33,001 bases of DNA from Bacteroidaceae bacterium (GTDB lineage: Bacteria > Bacteroidota > Bacteroidia > Bacteroidales > Bacteroidaceae): assembly GCA_017442185.1 (NCBI GenBank), contig JAFSAT010000033.1, positions 1-33,001 on the forward strand, written 5' to 3'. Under the pieces are notes generated by a model. It was not told the DNA's origin and did not search any database. It worked only from the letters and a program-made list of their open reading frames with translations. Positions 23,300 to 31,602 of the stretch are shown piece by piece. The stretch's first letter is position 1. Every line of letters starts with the position of its first letter. Both the position numbers and the translations under genes were made by a program.

Positions 23300-23330
23300 C
23301 AAAAGTACACAATTTAATTCAAATGGCAAA
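23300..23330 (-). promoter_or_regulatory. Bacteroidetes -33/-7 promoter of ahcY
   Basis: On the minus strand TTTG (23330-23327), 19 bases, then TACTTTTG (23307-23300) match the consensus exactly. The start of transcription would be near 23293, about 32 bases before the ahcY ATG. Confidence 0.8.
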
Positions 23331-23382
23331 GGGTGTTCACTTATGGTGCATTATTGTTGCTATTGATTCTTTTAAACACTCT

Positions 23383-24690
23383 TTACAGCTCACCCAACAT
23401 AAGGAATTTTTTCAAGTCTTGCAGGTTTGGTGACATTGGGATGCTCTGTTTGCTTCCTTGCATAAAGGCTTGTAGTTTGTCGGGAATATCTATGGTGTGT
23501 CCTATTATGTTCTCTATGGTCTCTTTGAACTTTGCAGGGTGAGCTGTCTCTAAGAATACTCCCACTTCATTCTCTCGAAGATTCTCGCACAAGGCGCGAT
23601 AGCCGCAGGCTCCGTGTGGGTCGAGCAGATAATCTTCGTCAATCCATGCCTGTTTCACGCTTTCGGCAATCTGTTCGTTGTTGTATGCAGCGCCGCTGAT
23701 ATCGGCGCACACCGCAGCATGACTGTTTCCATAGAGTGATATTATACGGGCAAAATTGCTCGGGTCGCCCACGTCCATTGCGTTGGCTATGGTGCTCACC
23801 GATGCACGCGGTGAGTATTCTCCTGTTTGCAGATATTTGTAGAAAATATCGTTGGCATTATTGGCTGCTATAAAGCGTTTGACAGGCAGTCCCATGCGTT
23901 TCCCGAAAAGTCCGGCAGCAAGATTGCCGAAATTTCCGCTTGGTACGCTCACTACAATATCTTTTTTCACGCCCATGCGTTTGAGCTGTGCGTATGCGTA
24001 AAAGTAGTAAAAGGCTTGCGGCAGGAATCGTGCAATGTTTATGGAATTTGCACTTGTGAGGTGTAGCATCGAGTTAAGCTCCTCGTCCATGAACGCACCC
24101 TTTACAAGCGCCTGACAGTCGTCGAAGCAACCATCTATTTCGATTGCGGTAATGTTACGGCCTAATGTGGTGAATTGTTTCTCTTGAATTTCACTTACTT
24201 TGCCTTTGGGGTAGAATACATATACATTTATTCCCTCGACGCCGAGAAATCCGTTGGCAACGGCGCTGCCTGTGTCGCCCGATGTGGCGACAAGCACATT
24301 TACCTGTTTGTGGTTCTGTCTCTTTAGGAAGTATCTTAAAAGACGTGCCATGAAGCGGCCGCCCACATCTTTGAACGCAAGTGTAGGGCCATGAAAAAGT
24401 TCCAATGAGTAAATATCCTCTTTGACTTTTACAATCGGAGCATCGAATGAGAGTGTGTCATATACAATATCGCGCAAATCCTCCTCGGGAACATCATCGC
24501 CAAAGAAGGCGTCTGCCACTCTGAATGCGATATCCTTGAAGTCCATCTTCTCGATATTGTCGAAAAAATCCTGTGGCAAAGGGCGAATATCGCATGGCAT
24601 GAACAATCCTTTGTCTGAGGCTAATCCTTTTACAACGGCCTCTTCGAGTGATACATTGGCTGCGCGGTGGTTTGTGCTGTAATATCTCAT
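23383..24690 (-). CDS. thrC: Threonine synthase
   Basis: PLP enzyme of 435 residues converting O-phosphohomoserine to threonine. Marks are MRYYSTNHRAANVSLEEAVV, the PLP-binding K107 in GPTLAFKDVGGRFMARLL, ATSGDTGSAVANGF (phosphate cup), VSVPSGNFGNLAAGL and the fold-type II ending. It lies 82 bases after an apgM-type gene and is controlled by a threonine-rich leader 1.6 kb upstream. Enzyme substrate, neighbour and regulation therefore all agree. Confidence 0.97.
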   Translation of the reverse strand: MRYYSTNHRAANVSLEEAVVKGLASDKGLFMPCDIRPLPQDFFDNIEKMDFKDIAFRVADAFFGDDVPEEDLRDIVYDTLSFDAPIVKVKEDIYSLELFHGPTLAFKDVGGRFMARLLRYFLKRQNHKQVNVLVATSGDTGSAVANGFLGVEGINVYVFYPKGKVSEIQEKQFTTLGRNITAIEIDGCFDDCQALVKGAFMDEELNSMLHLTSANSINIARFLPQAFYYFYAYAQLKRMGVKKDIVVSVPSGNFGNLAAGLFGKRMGLPVKRFIAANNANDIFYKYLQTGEYSPRASVSTIANAMDVGDPSNFARIISLYGNSHAAVCADISGAAYNNEQIAESVKQAWIDEDYLLDPHGACGYRALCENLRENEVGVFLETAHPAKFKETIENIIGHTIDIPDKLQAFMQGSKQSIPMSPNLQDLKKFLMLGEL

Positions 24691-24772
24691 GGTATTTTTG
24701 TGTGCTTTTGTTTATATTATACTTATAACTTGTTTCTCGGCTCTGTTGTGCAAAGCCTTTTTCGCTCCTCTT

Positions 24773-25987
24773 TTAAGCCGACTTCATGAATGTGTTGATA
24801 AATTCATCCTCTTTAAGAAGTCCGTAACTGCCTGCGAGTGTCGATTCTTCATCGAACTTTTGCACGCTGTCGGCCTGTATGTCGCGATGCCAGATGAGGA
24901 ACGGAACAGGTTCGGCTGTGTGAGTGCGATGCTCGCAAGGGGTGGGGTGGTCGGGCAGCAGTGCTATTGCCACAGGCTCGTCCCACTCTTTCACAGCCTC
25001 GTAAATTGGGGCAACTACGCGGCTGTCGAGATTTTCAATTGTTTTTATCTTCAGTGGAATGTTACCCTCGTGTCCGGCTTCGTCGCTGGCTTCTATATGC
25101 AGATACACAAAGTCATCCTTTTTCAGAGCTTCGAGCAGTGCTTTTACCTTATTTTCGTAATTTGTGTCATAAAGTCCGGTTGCTCCCTCAACATCAAGAA
25201 CTTTTAGTCCGGCGTAGTGTCCTATTCCCCGTATGAGGTCGACTGCAGATATTACCGAGCCGCTGTGAACTTGCGGAAATTTATCGCCCAATGCCTCCAT
25301 TTGCGGACGGTAGCCGCCACCCCAAGGCCAGATGCTGTTTGCAGGGTCTTTGCCCTCGGCAATACGTTTCAAATTCAACGGATGTTTCTTCAATAGTTCT
25401 TGTGAACGCAGTATAAGGTCGTTGATAAGGCGGGCAGTCTCTTCGGCCTCGGGTACCTCGGCCTTCACCATCAGTGGCCGAAATTCCTCACCCGGAACAT
25501 CGTGCGGAGGTGTGCAGTGCAGGCGTTTGTCGCCCCCTTTAATCACAAGCAGATGGCGATATTGCACTCCTGTGTAAAAGTGTATCTGTTCGTTGCCAAG
25601 ATGTTCTTGAAGATATTTCATCAGCACGTCGGCCTCCTCGGTCGATATATGTCCCGATGAGTGATTTTTTATTTTATCCTCTTCAATGCAGATTATGTTA
25701 CAACGCAGAGCAAGTTCTCCGGGTGCAAGCTCTATGCCGATGCTTGCAGCTTCAAGCGGGCCGCGCCCCTCATACACCTTGGGCAGATTATATCCCAATA
25801 CCGACATGTTTGCAACCTCGCTTCCGGGGTGAAAGCCGTCGGCAACAGTCACAAGGCGTCCTGTGCGTCCCATTGCTGCAAGTTTGTCCATATATGGTGT
25901 GTTTGCCGCTTGAAGAAGTGTCTTTCCTCCCAATGCTTCCACAGGCCAATCGGCCATTCCGTCGCCCAATATTATAATGTGTTTCAT
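24773..25987 (-). CDS. ApgM-family phosphotransferase, probable homoserine kinase (ThrB substitute)
   Basis: A 404-residue alkaline-phosphatase-fold protein usually labelled cofactor-independent phosphoglycerate mutase. Metal and catalytic motifs are intact: IILGDGMADWP, the nucleophile serine S62 in ANMSVLGYN, DFVYLHIEASDEAGHEGN and LLPDHPTPCEHRTHT. Homologues in Bacteroides have been linked experimentally to homoserine phosphorylation. Here the gene sits between a Thr-rich leader peptide and thrC, with no classical thrB in view, so homoserine kinase is the better reading. A mutase role in glycolysis is the alternative. Confidence 0.82.
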   Translation of the reverse strand: MKHIIILGDGMADWPVEALGGKTLLQAANTPYMDKLAAMGRTGRLVTVADGFHPGSEVANMSVLGYNLPKVYEGRGPLEAASIGIELAPGELALRCNIICIEEDKIKNHSSGHISTEEADVLMKYLQEHLGNEQIHFYTGVQYRHLLVIKGGDKRLHCTPPHDVPGEEFRPLMVKAEVPEAEETARLINDLILRSQELLKKHPLNLKRIAEGKDPANSIWPWGGGYRPQMEALGDKFPQVHSGSVISAVDLIRGIGHYAGLKVLDVEGATGLYDTNYENKVKALLEALKKDDFVYLHIEASDEAGHEGNIPLKIKTIENLDSRVVAPIYEAVKEWDEPVAIALLPDHPTPCEHRTHTAEPVPFLIWHRDIQADSVQKFDEESTLAGSYGLLKEDEFINTFMKSA

Positions 25988-26157
25988 AAGTCTTCAAATT
26001 TTTATGATTGATATGTGTCAGTGAATGGTGTTGCTTGGCTTTTGGGAGCCGTGCATCACCGCAGCTGTATTCTTTGATGATATTCGACAAACGGTGAAGC
26101 ATGCTTAGGCTTTGCTTCGCTCTGTTGTCTTTAAAATAAAAAGAAGTGATTTTTTTG

Positions 26158-26209
26158 AAAAAGATGTTTCACGTAGAAACACAACAACTATCCCTAACCC
26201 CGAAGGGTT
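26158..26209 (-). promoter_or_regulatory. Candidate threonine attenuator hairpins
   Basis: Read as minus-strand RNA, AACCC-UUCG-GGGUU (26209-26196) is a UUCG tetraloop hairpin overlapping the last codons and stop of the leader peptide. It is followed by UGUUUC-UACGU-GAAACA (26181-26165) and UCUUUUUC, a weak terminator-like hairpin with a U-run. CACAAC (26212-26207) can instead pair with GUUGUG (26185-26180), which overlaps the second stem. The folding is read by eye and is not an energy calculation. Confidence 0.5.
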
Positions 26210-26259
26210 GTGGTTGTACCTGTACCGGTAGTTATAATATGCAGGGTGTTGTTTATCAT
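26194..26259 (-). CDS. Threonine operon leader peptide (ThrL-like)
   Basis: A 21-residue frame, too short for routine gene calling, starts at 26259 with MINNTLHIITTGTGTTTT and ends with LRG and a TAG stop. Eight of its residues are threonine, four of them consecutive, and three are isoleucine. This composition is the hallmark of the leader peptides that control threonine operons through ribosome stalling (compare E. coli ThrL). It lies about 20 bases after the predicted transcription start and about 207 bases before apgM-thrC. The family is not homologous in sequence, so recognition rests on composition and context. Confidence 0.85.
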   Translation of the reverse strand: MINNTLHIITTGTGTTTTLRG

Positions 26260-26285
26260 CTGCTGTCTTTTGTCTTTGTATGTGG

Positions 26286-26316
26286 CGAAAGTATGAATAA
26301 AATGTTAGAATCCAAA
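26286..26316 (-). promoter_or_regulatory. Promoter of the threonine operon leader
   Basis: TTTG (26316-26313), 19 bases, then TACTTTCG (26293-26286) on the minus strand match the Bacteroidetes consensus with one change in the -7 box. The transcript would start near 26279, about 20 bases before the leader peptide. Confidence 0.75.
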
Positions 26317-26442
26317 ATTTTTCGGATAAAAAATCGACAAATGTCGTGAAAAACTTCAAATTGATGGAAAAATGTATGAAAATATCTTCGTGAAACAATC
26401 TGTTTTGATGCTCCTTGAGGATTTGATTGGAAGAATGTACCT

Positions 26443-26479
26443 AAAAAAGCAGTGCGCAGGAAAAACCTGCGCACTGCTT
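26443..26479 (-). terminator. Strong terminator after the sialidase reading frame
   Basis: AAGCAGTGCGCAGG (26447-26460) and CCTGCGCACTGCTT (26466-26479) are perfect complements around a five-base loop. On the minus strand the stem runs into six T. It ends the glycosidase transcript 32 bases after the stop codon and insulates the threonine operon. Confidence 0.92.
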
Positions 26480-26489
26480 ATGAACATAT

Positions 26490-26504
26490 CCTGCATAGTG
26501 CAGG
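26490..26504. repeat. Short hairpin before the terminator
   Basis: CCTGCA-TAG-TGCAGG is a six-base inverted repeat between the sialidase stop and the main terminator. It may stabilise the 3' end of the mRNA. Confidence 0.5.
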
Positions 26505-26511
26505 TAAATGT

Positions 26512-28467
26512 CTATTTTATCAATATTTTTTTACCACCTTTTATATATATACCCTTGGTTGCATTTTTAACTTCGCGTCCCATGAGGTCATATATTCTAT
26601 TGTTCTCTGTTGACTCTTTGACATTCTCAATGCTTGTGGTATTATCGGATGCCTCAATACGAAAAAGATTGCTGTATCTGTTGCTGAATCCCACTCCTGT
26701 TGACCATGCGTCGAATTTGCCGTCTGCCATAAGTATTATTGTGCCGTCGGTTTTTCCGTCGTTTCTTTTGCTTTGAAGATAATATGTGTCGGCAAGTGAA
26801 CTTGCGCCGCTGTTTATGCTCCAATCGCAGTATGTGGCATTATATTCGGCGAGTGTGCCTGCGTTGTTGTTATAGCCATAATTGTTGCCTGCACGCCATA
26901 TCATGTAAAGCTCTTTCTCTTGGTTGTAGAAACTGTATTTACCCGATGGCTGCTTTGTGCACAGGAATTGTGCTGCTGCTCCAAGCTCTTTGGCTTTTTC
27001 TGTGCTTATGTTCAGAATACTATTTTCGTCTATATACAGTGTATATTCTGTGCCATTTTGTTGAATGTTGGTGAATGTGAGCACCTTGCCATCCCAAGGG
27101 TCGGCAGGAGCACCGCCGGCCAATATAAAGTAAATGTTATCTATCTCTTCGGTTGCAGGCTCAGAGCTCAGTGCAGCCAATGCTGCATCAAGATTAGTAA
27201 TCAATTCGTCCGACATTTGAGCATCCTTTGCATAGGCCTTGAAATAATTTTGCAGGAATGCACGGCGGTCGGTGTCTCTCTTTACACTGTACGCGCCATT
27301 TGTTATGTATTCAAGGGTGTATGCAATATACATATTATCGAATCCGTCGAAGTTGTGTTGTCCGGCGCCTGTGGGGAAACTTGTTGATACGGGATTGTTG
27401 CGCTTGCCGAATCCTGTGAGTGTCTCCTCGTATATGAATCCTATGCGGTCGTCTGCCTGAAGATCCATTGAGCTATATGCCGAAGATGTTGAACTTACCT
27501 GATAGAATCCGTTCCAATCGTTGGCGAGATTCTCCACAGTGTTGAGGTCGCTCAGATTGGTAAGCTCCTTGTAGTATATACCTACGTTGGTGCGTCCGCT
27601 GCCGGTAGGCAGAGATTGCAGAATCAGATACATCTCTTTTTTATCGCTGTTGCGCTGAACAGGTAACACAAGTGCCTCGCCATTGGTGGAATTTCCACCG
27701 GGGGTTAGTCCCGAGCCGGCAAATGTACCCTTAACCTCGTTGCTCCAGCTGCCCTCACCCTCAAGAGTGTTGCTGTATGTGAATATGTTGAAGATACGGC
27801 CGCCGCCAACACGGCTCGACAGTATTACACGACCGTCGGGAAGCTCTTCGCACTTGGGCTCGTCGCCACCTGTTGCGGGGAGTGCATATTCGCCGCCAAG
27901 AGCGTGCCATGTTGAACCAAAGTCGTCAGAGTATATCACGCGGTTGCCGTTGGGGCGTGCGCACATTGCAGCGTACACACGATAATAATCGCCCTTCTTT
28001 ACGATGCGGCTTTGGAAAATCTTACCTCCAGCAACAAATGCGGCCTGAATGGGGTTGCCTTTATCAAAAAGGCTGTATATCTGCTCGGTAACATCAATGG
28101 GCTTCTCCCATGTCTCTCCATTGTCTTTACTGCGGATAAGAGCAATCATGTTTGGATTTTTACGTGTGGTGTTTCCGTTGCCATATACGGTGCATCCTGC
28201 TACGGCAAGAATCATCACCTCGTTGCTTGTGCGGTCGGCAACTATTGCGGGGTCGCCGAATGCAGTTTCAAAATAGTTCTTTGTGGCCGAGGTTTTTCCG
28301 TTTCCAACGGCTACATCTCTAATGTCACTCCATGTTTCGCCATTGTTGTCGCTTATGCGGCATACAACGTCTACCTGTCCGTATCCGGGGTCTGTTCCGC
28401 ATACAAGGCGCGATGCAACAGTTATCAGGCGTCCGGTGCTTGTGGTTGTTATTCCCGGTATACGATA
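26512..28467 (-). CDS. Sialidase (GH33-like) half of a frameshifted giant glycosidase, with T9SS-like tail
   Basis: Exo-alpha-sialidase region, 651 codons in one open frame from 28467 downward; the first in-frame ATG is only at 28218. Upstream of that ATG the frame still encodes essential sialidase parts: the arginine motif YRIPGI at the very start and an Asp-box SDNNGETW. Two further Asp-boxes (SKDNGETW, SDDFGSTW), ELPDGRVILSSR, the NGEALVLPV segment and AYSSMDL with the following FIYEE complete the propeller. A carbohydrate-binding-like region and a C-terminal sorting tail (RIYDLMGREV, KGIYIKGGKKILIK) follow. As it stands it lacks a signal peptide, because the frame joins the GH123 gene through a missing base at 28468-28473. 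Confidence 0.85.
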   Translation of the reverse strand, partial: YRIPGITTTSTGRLITVASRLVCGTDPGYGQVDVVCRISDNNGETWSDIRDVAVGNGKTSATKNYFETAFGDPAIVADRTSNEVMILAVAGCTVYGNGNTTRKNPNMIALIRSKDNGETWEKPIDVTEQIYSLFDKGNPIQAAFVAGGKIFQSRIVKKGDYYRVYAAMCARPNGNRVIYSDDFGSTWHALGGEYALPATGGDEPKCEELPDGRVILSSRVGGGRIFNIFTYSNTLEGEGSWSNEVKGTFAGSGLTPGGNSTNGEALVLPVQRNSDKKEMYLILQSLPTGSGRTNVGIYYKELTNLSDLNTVENLANDWNGFYQVSSTSSAYSSMDLQADDRIGFIYEETLTGFGKRNNPVSTSFPTGAGQHNFDGFDNMYIAYTLEYITNGAYSVKRDTDRRAFLQNYFKAYAKDAQMSDELITNLDAALAALSSEPATEEIDNIYFILAGGAPADPWDGKVLTFTNIQQNGTEYTLYIDENSILNISTEKAKELGAAAQFLCTKQPSGKYSFYNQEKELYMIWRAGNNYGYNNNAGTLAEYNATYCDWSINSGASSLADTYYLQSKRNDGKTDGTIILMADGKFDAWSTGVGFSNRYSNLFRIEASDNTTSIENVKESTENNRIYDLMGREVKNATKGIYIKGGKKILIK

Positions 28468-31400
28468 GGGGGGATTACGCCGTCGCCGTTGCTGGTGTTA
28501 AAGAGGTCTTGCTTCTCGGGGGTTGCAGCGGCTTTTATGTTTGTAACCTTTATAGTGGTTCCCTCTACTGCTATTGTTGCATCCTCTAATACAGTTCCAA
28601 TGATGTTTGCCGACAGCATGTTGCTCTTAATCTCGTTTGTCGATAAGAAGAAACCTCCATTGAAGGCCTTCTCCTGTGTCGAGCCGTTATTATAGATTAC
28701 ATAAACATCATCGTTACCCTCTATCACCACGTCATAAATATACAATCCTTCTGTATCAACAGGCTCGAATCGCCATAGGTTATCATCGGCACTGCTGCCA
28801 CCGTCGGTCCAAGTTGTTACAAAGTCGGTGTTGCCTACTTTGAAGTTTGCCGTACCGTTGGTGCAGTTTATGGCTTCGGTGAAATAGTAGTAGAGATATT
28901 CGCCAACCTCGAACGTTTCACCCACTGTAAGCTCGGTGTAGCTGCCGGCAATCGAAGCACCCCAATTGGCGCCTGCCACAAGTGCATTGCCATCGCCGTT
29001 CTTTATTCCCAGCTTATTGCCGTCTTTTACGGTAATGTGCCATATTCCATTGTTTGTATATACAGTTTCGTTGGATTGCAGAGTGAAGCGCATGCTGTTT
29101 CCGCTAAGTGTGGCATCGTTGTAGAGGTGTTCGGTGCGTGCTGTTGCTTTGCTCACAAGATGGTAGTAGCCGGTGGTTACCTCTTTGGGAGTGGGTATTT
29201 CAACCTCAAGGCCATTTAGGAAATCCTCAATATCGTTTACCCACGCGGCGCATTGCTCGCCTGATACGCTGCTGCTTTTGAAGCGACCCAAAAGTGCATC
29301 AAGTGCAGCGAGCTTTTCTGTGTCGTTCTTATATTCCTCTTTCAGAATCTGTATCTTCTCATATTGGTGTATTCCCTCGATAAGACGTTCGAAACGTATG
29401 CTTGAACGGTTGCCGGGATAGTAGAAATATGTGTCGCCCGAGCCGAATTTGCGGAAGCGGCTGTCGGTGAGCGGAGTCTCGTGCCAATTTATCCAGGCCC
29501 AATGCAGATAACCGTTAAGTCTGTTTGCCGCTGCATATATTGGCAGATAGGCAGCCTCTGCGGGCATTGAGTTAGTGTATATGTTAGGTTCGCTGTCGGC
29601 GCAGCTTGTATAGAATGTGGTCACCATGCCTTTTGCGTTACGGTCGGCCAACTGCTTGTCGGTAAACTGCTTGTCTTGTCCGAGTGCAACGCAGAAGTCT
29701 TGCAGCTTATCGGTTAGCGATGAATGGTAGTTTCCGGCAAGTGCCATGTTAAAGCCCAATGAGTGAGCTATGTTATAGGCGTTGAGCATGTCCGATTCGG
29801 CACGCTCGTCCATTGCTATATTGGTCTTTTCAAACCAGCCTTTCTCTTGCAGGTGGGCTTTGAACGAGGTTAGGAAACTTGTCCACAATTCTTTGTAAAC
29901 GCTTGTGCTTGTTGTTGTTTTTATGTTTTTGTATGAGCTTGTGGCTTCGTCCCAATATCTGAAGCTCATGTCCCAAGGCACCATGCTGAAGCAGTTAATC
30001 TGTTTGTCTATTCCATATTCTGCGCATAGCTCCACATATTTGTCGAAAATCTCATAGTCATAGGCCCATGTGCCGTCGCTCTTTTTTGTTGTCTGCACCA
30101 TAGGGTCGAAAAGGTCGTGTGTCTGCTCGCCCCAAGGTTCGTAGAACATTATTGTTGTAACGGTGCGCTGACCGGCGCGTGCAAGTGCTTGCAGATAGGG
30201 GCGCAGAGCGTCAATGTGTTCTTTGCTCCATCGCTCCACTCCGTAGTAGCGGCTCACTGCATAGGGTTGCTGCCAAAGGTCGAGGTGGAATTTCTGTTCG
30301 GCAACGGTGGGTAGCGAGCGGCTGTTGACGTTTATATTAAGGGTGAGACTTTTTATTACCTCTTTATTCTCGTTGAGTATTTGAAGTTCGGTTACATATT
30401 CTCCGGATTCGGCATTACGGGGAATTTCGAGTGTGCACCACACGGGGCGTGTCTCCATTGCCGGAACGGCATGTGGTTTATCTTGGTCTATCACATCGGC
30501 AACAAGCCACAGCGGCAGTGTCATGGGGTGGTTGCCACATGCGTCGTAGTCGTCGGTGATTATGTAGTTTACAAAGCGTGCTTCGCCGGCATTTATGCCT
30601 GTGGGTTCGCCTGCTCTCTTCCACTCTGTCATTTGCAGGCTGAGCATTCCCTGGTCGCTCTTGCTGAAGAGCACAGCCTGTATGTTGGCACGCTCGCCCT
30701 TCCAGGCGTGTATGGTTGCTTCGTTCTTTTGTGTGAGTGCGGGAACTTTGTGCAGCGAGTAGTGTACGTCGCGCGATGCCCATGAAACATTCAGTCCGTC
30801 GGCAATGGTGTTCCATTCGGCCTCGTCGGGTGTTGTGTCGAGGCGAGGCTCTTTATATTCGTCTATCGGGTAGCTTGTGTCCACAGCTTCGGCCACGCCC
30901 GATATTTTCAGTGTGACGTCGATTATCGAGCCGCCGTCGGTGATGAATTTATCTCCCTCTCCTGCGGGGTCGATGCTGTTCCACTCTACTTTGTAGCGCA
31001 TGCGATAGGTTGAACCCACTTCGAGACCTTCGGGAACTTTGAAACTGCCGGGGGCCAGCACATTGCCGTTCGATTGGTAGATGCCGTCGCTGTTCCATCC
31101 TGTGTCGCCGTTGGTGTCTTTGCCGTAGAGCGACCAGCACATAAGCTCGTTGCCTTCGCCTTGTGTGTAGGGGCCGTCGCCATTGATATTTACATCAAAC
31201 TGTTTGTTGCCGTTCCAATCGACATAAACATATCCATGCATCCATTCGCCGTTAATGGTGATGCTTGGTGTTACAATGTCGCCCGATTTTACCTCGAACA
31301 CTGTTTCGGTCTTGTCGAAATAGGCTGCACAGCCCGGTGCCGAAGCTATATTGTCGAGCACCTCTCTGTCGCTTTGTGTTCCTACAATGCCCACAGCCTT

Positions 31401-31526
31401 TGGGTAGTGTGTGCCATGGGTGATTTTTACATCGGCTCCATGAGCAACATAGTAGTCGCTCTGTGCATTTGTCACCAGGCAGACGAGTATGGTGAACATT
31501 GCCATAATGGTTCGTTTGAGTTTCAT
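28449..31526 (-). CDS. GEVED-GH123 (beta-N-acetylgalactosaminidase-like) half of the frameshifted glycosidase
   Basis: A 1025-residue secreted protein. It has a signal peptide (about 1-21, ending TNAQ), a GEVED domain (about 70-210, GEWMHGYVYVDWNGNKQFD), a beta-sandwich (about 230-400), and a GH123/DUF4091 TIM barrel (about 410-760) with the catalytic Asp-Glu pair D573-E574 in AMDERAESDM. More beta domains follow to about 1005. GH123 enzymes remove terminal beta-linked GalNAc by substrate assistance. The end, DLFNTSNGDGVIPP then IVYRE and stop, is the start of a sialidase thrown out of frame. Adding one C at 28468-28473 joins it to YRIPGI, giving a 1671-residue protein. Confidence 0.88.
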   Translation of the reverse strand: MKLKRTIMAMFTILVCLVTNAQSDYYVAHGADVKITHGTHYPKAVGIVGTQSDREVLDNIASAPGCAAYFDKTETVFEVKSGDIVTPSITINGEWMHGYVYVDWNGNKQFDVNINGDGPYTQGEGNELMCWSLYGKDTNGDTGWNSDGIYQSNGNVLAPGSFKVPEGLEVGSTYRMRYKVEWNSIDPAGEGDKFITDGGSIIDVTLKISGVAEAVDTSYPIDEYKEPRLDTTPDEAEWNTIADGLNVSWASRDVHYSLHKVPALTQKNEATIHAWKGERANIQAVLFSKSDQGMLSLQMTEWKRAGEPTGINAGEARFVNYIITDDYDACGNHPMTLPLWLVADVIDQDKPHAVPAMETRPVWCTLEIPRNAESGEYVTELQILNENKEVIKSLTLNINVNSRSLPTVAEQKFHLDLWQQPYAVSRYYGVERWSKEHIDALRPYLQALARAGQRTVTTIMFYEPWGEQTHDLFDPMVQTTKKSDGTWAYDYEIFDKYVELCAEYGIDKQINCFSMVPWDMSFRYWDEATSSYKNIKTTTSTSVYKELWTSFLTSFKAHLQEKGWFEKTNIAMDERAESDMLNAYNIAHSLGFNMALAGNYHSSLTDKLQDFCVALGQDKQFTDKQLADRNAKGMVTTFYTSCADSEPNIYTNSMPAEAAYLPIYAAANRLNGYLHWAWINWHETPLTDSRFRKFGSGDTYFYYPGNRSSIRFERLIEGIHQYEKIQILKEEYKNDTEKLAALDALLGRFKSSSVSGEQCAAWVNDIEDFLNGLEVEIPTPKEVTTGYYHLVSKATARTEHLYNDATLSGNSMRFTLQSNETVYTNNGIWHITVKDGNKLGIKNGDGNALVAGANWGASIAGSYTELTVGETFEVGEYLYYYFTEAINCTNGTANFKVGNTDFVTTWTDGGSSADDNLWRFEPVDTEGLYIYDVVIEGNDDVYVIYNNGSTQEKAFNGGFFLSTNEIKSNMLSANIIGTVLEDATIAVEGTTIKVTNIKAAATPEKQDLFNTSNGDGVIPPIVYRE
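28468..28473 (-). other. Homopolymer frameshift site (six C) in the GH123-sialidase gene
   Basis: The minus strand reads GTAATC-CCCCC-TATCG, i.e. a run of six C. In the present frame translation stops 15-18 bases later. With seven C it continues as D-G-V-I-P-P-Y-R-I-P-G-I into an intact sialidase. The frame of the sialidase is blocked upstream by a TAA at 28478-28476, so the two frames meet exactly here. Confidence 0.9.
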
Positions 31527-31602
31527 ATTTCTATGTTTTTATGTGGTTGATATATTATTGGAGAGTGTATTCTGTGCCGGTGAATGTGTGTTGTGTCTTC
31601 TA

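Noticed and set aside
25788-26102. A 104-codon frame that starts upstream of apgM and overlaps its 5' end in another frame.
   Set aside because: ApgM motifs occur in the other frame from its first residues; this one has no recognisable content and only spans the leader RNA.
26165-26181. TGTTTCACGTAGAAACA resembles the ParB-binding parS site (TGTTTCACGTGAAACA).
   Set aside because: It has one extra base in the middle, which breaks the symmetry ParB needs. It lies where the threonine attenuator's hairpin and U-run would be, with no parA/parB nearby.
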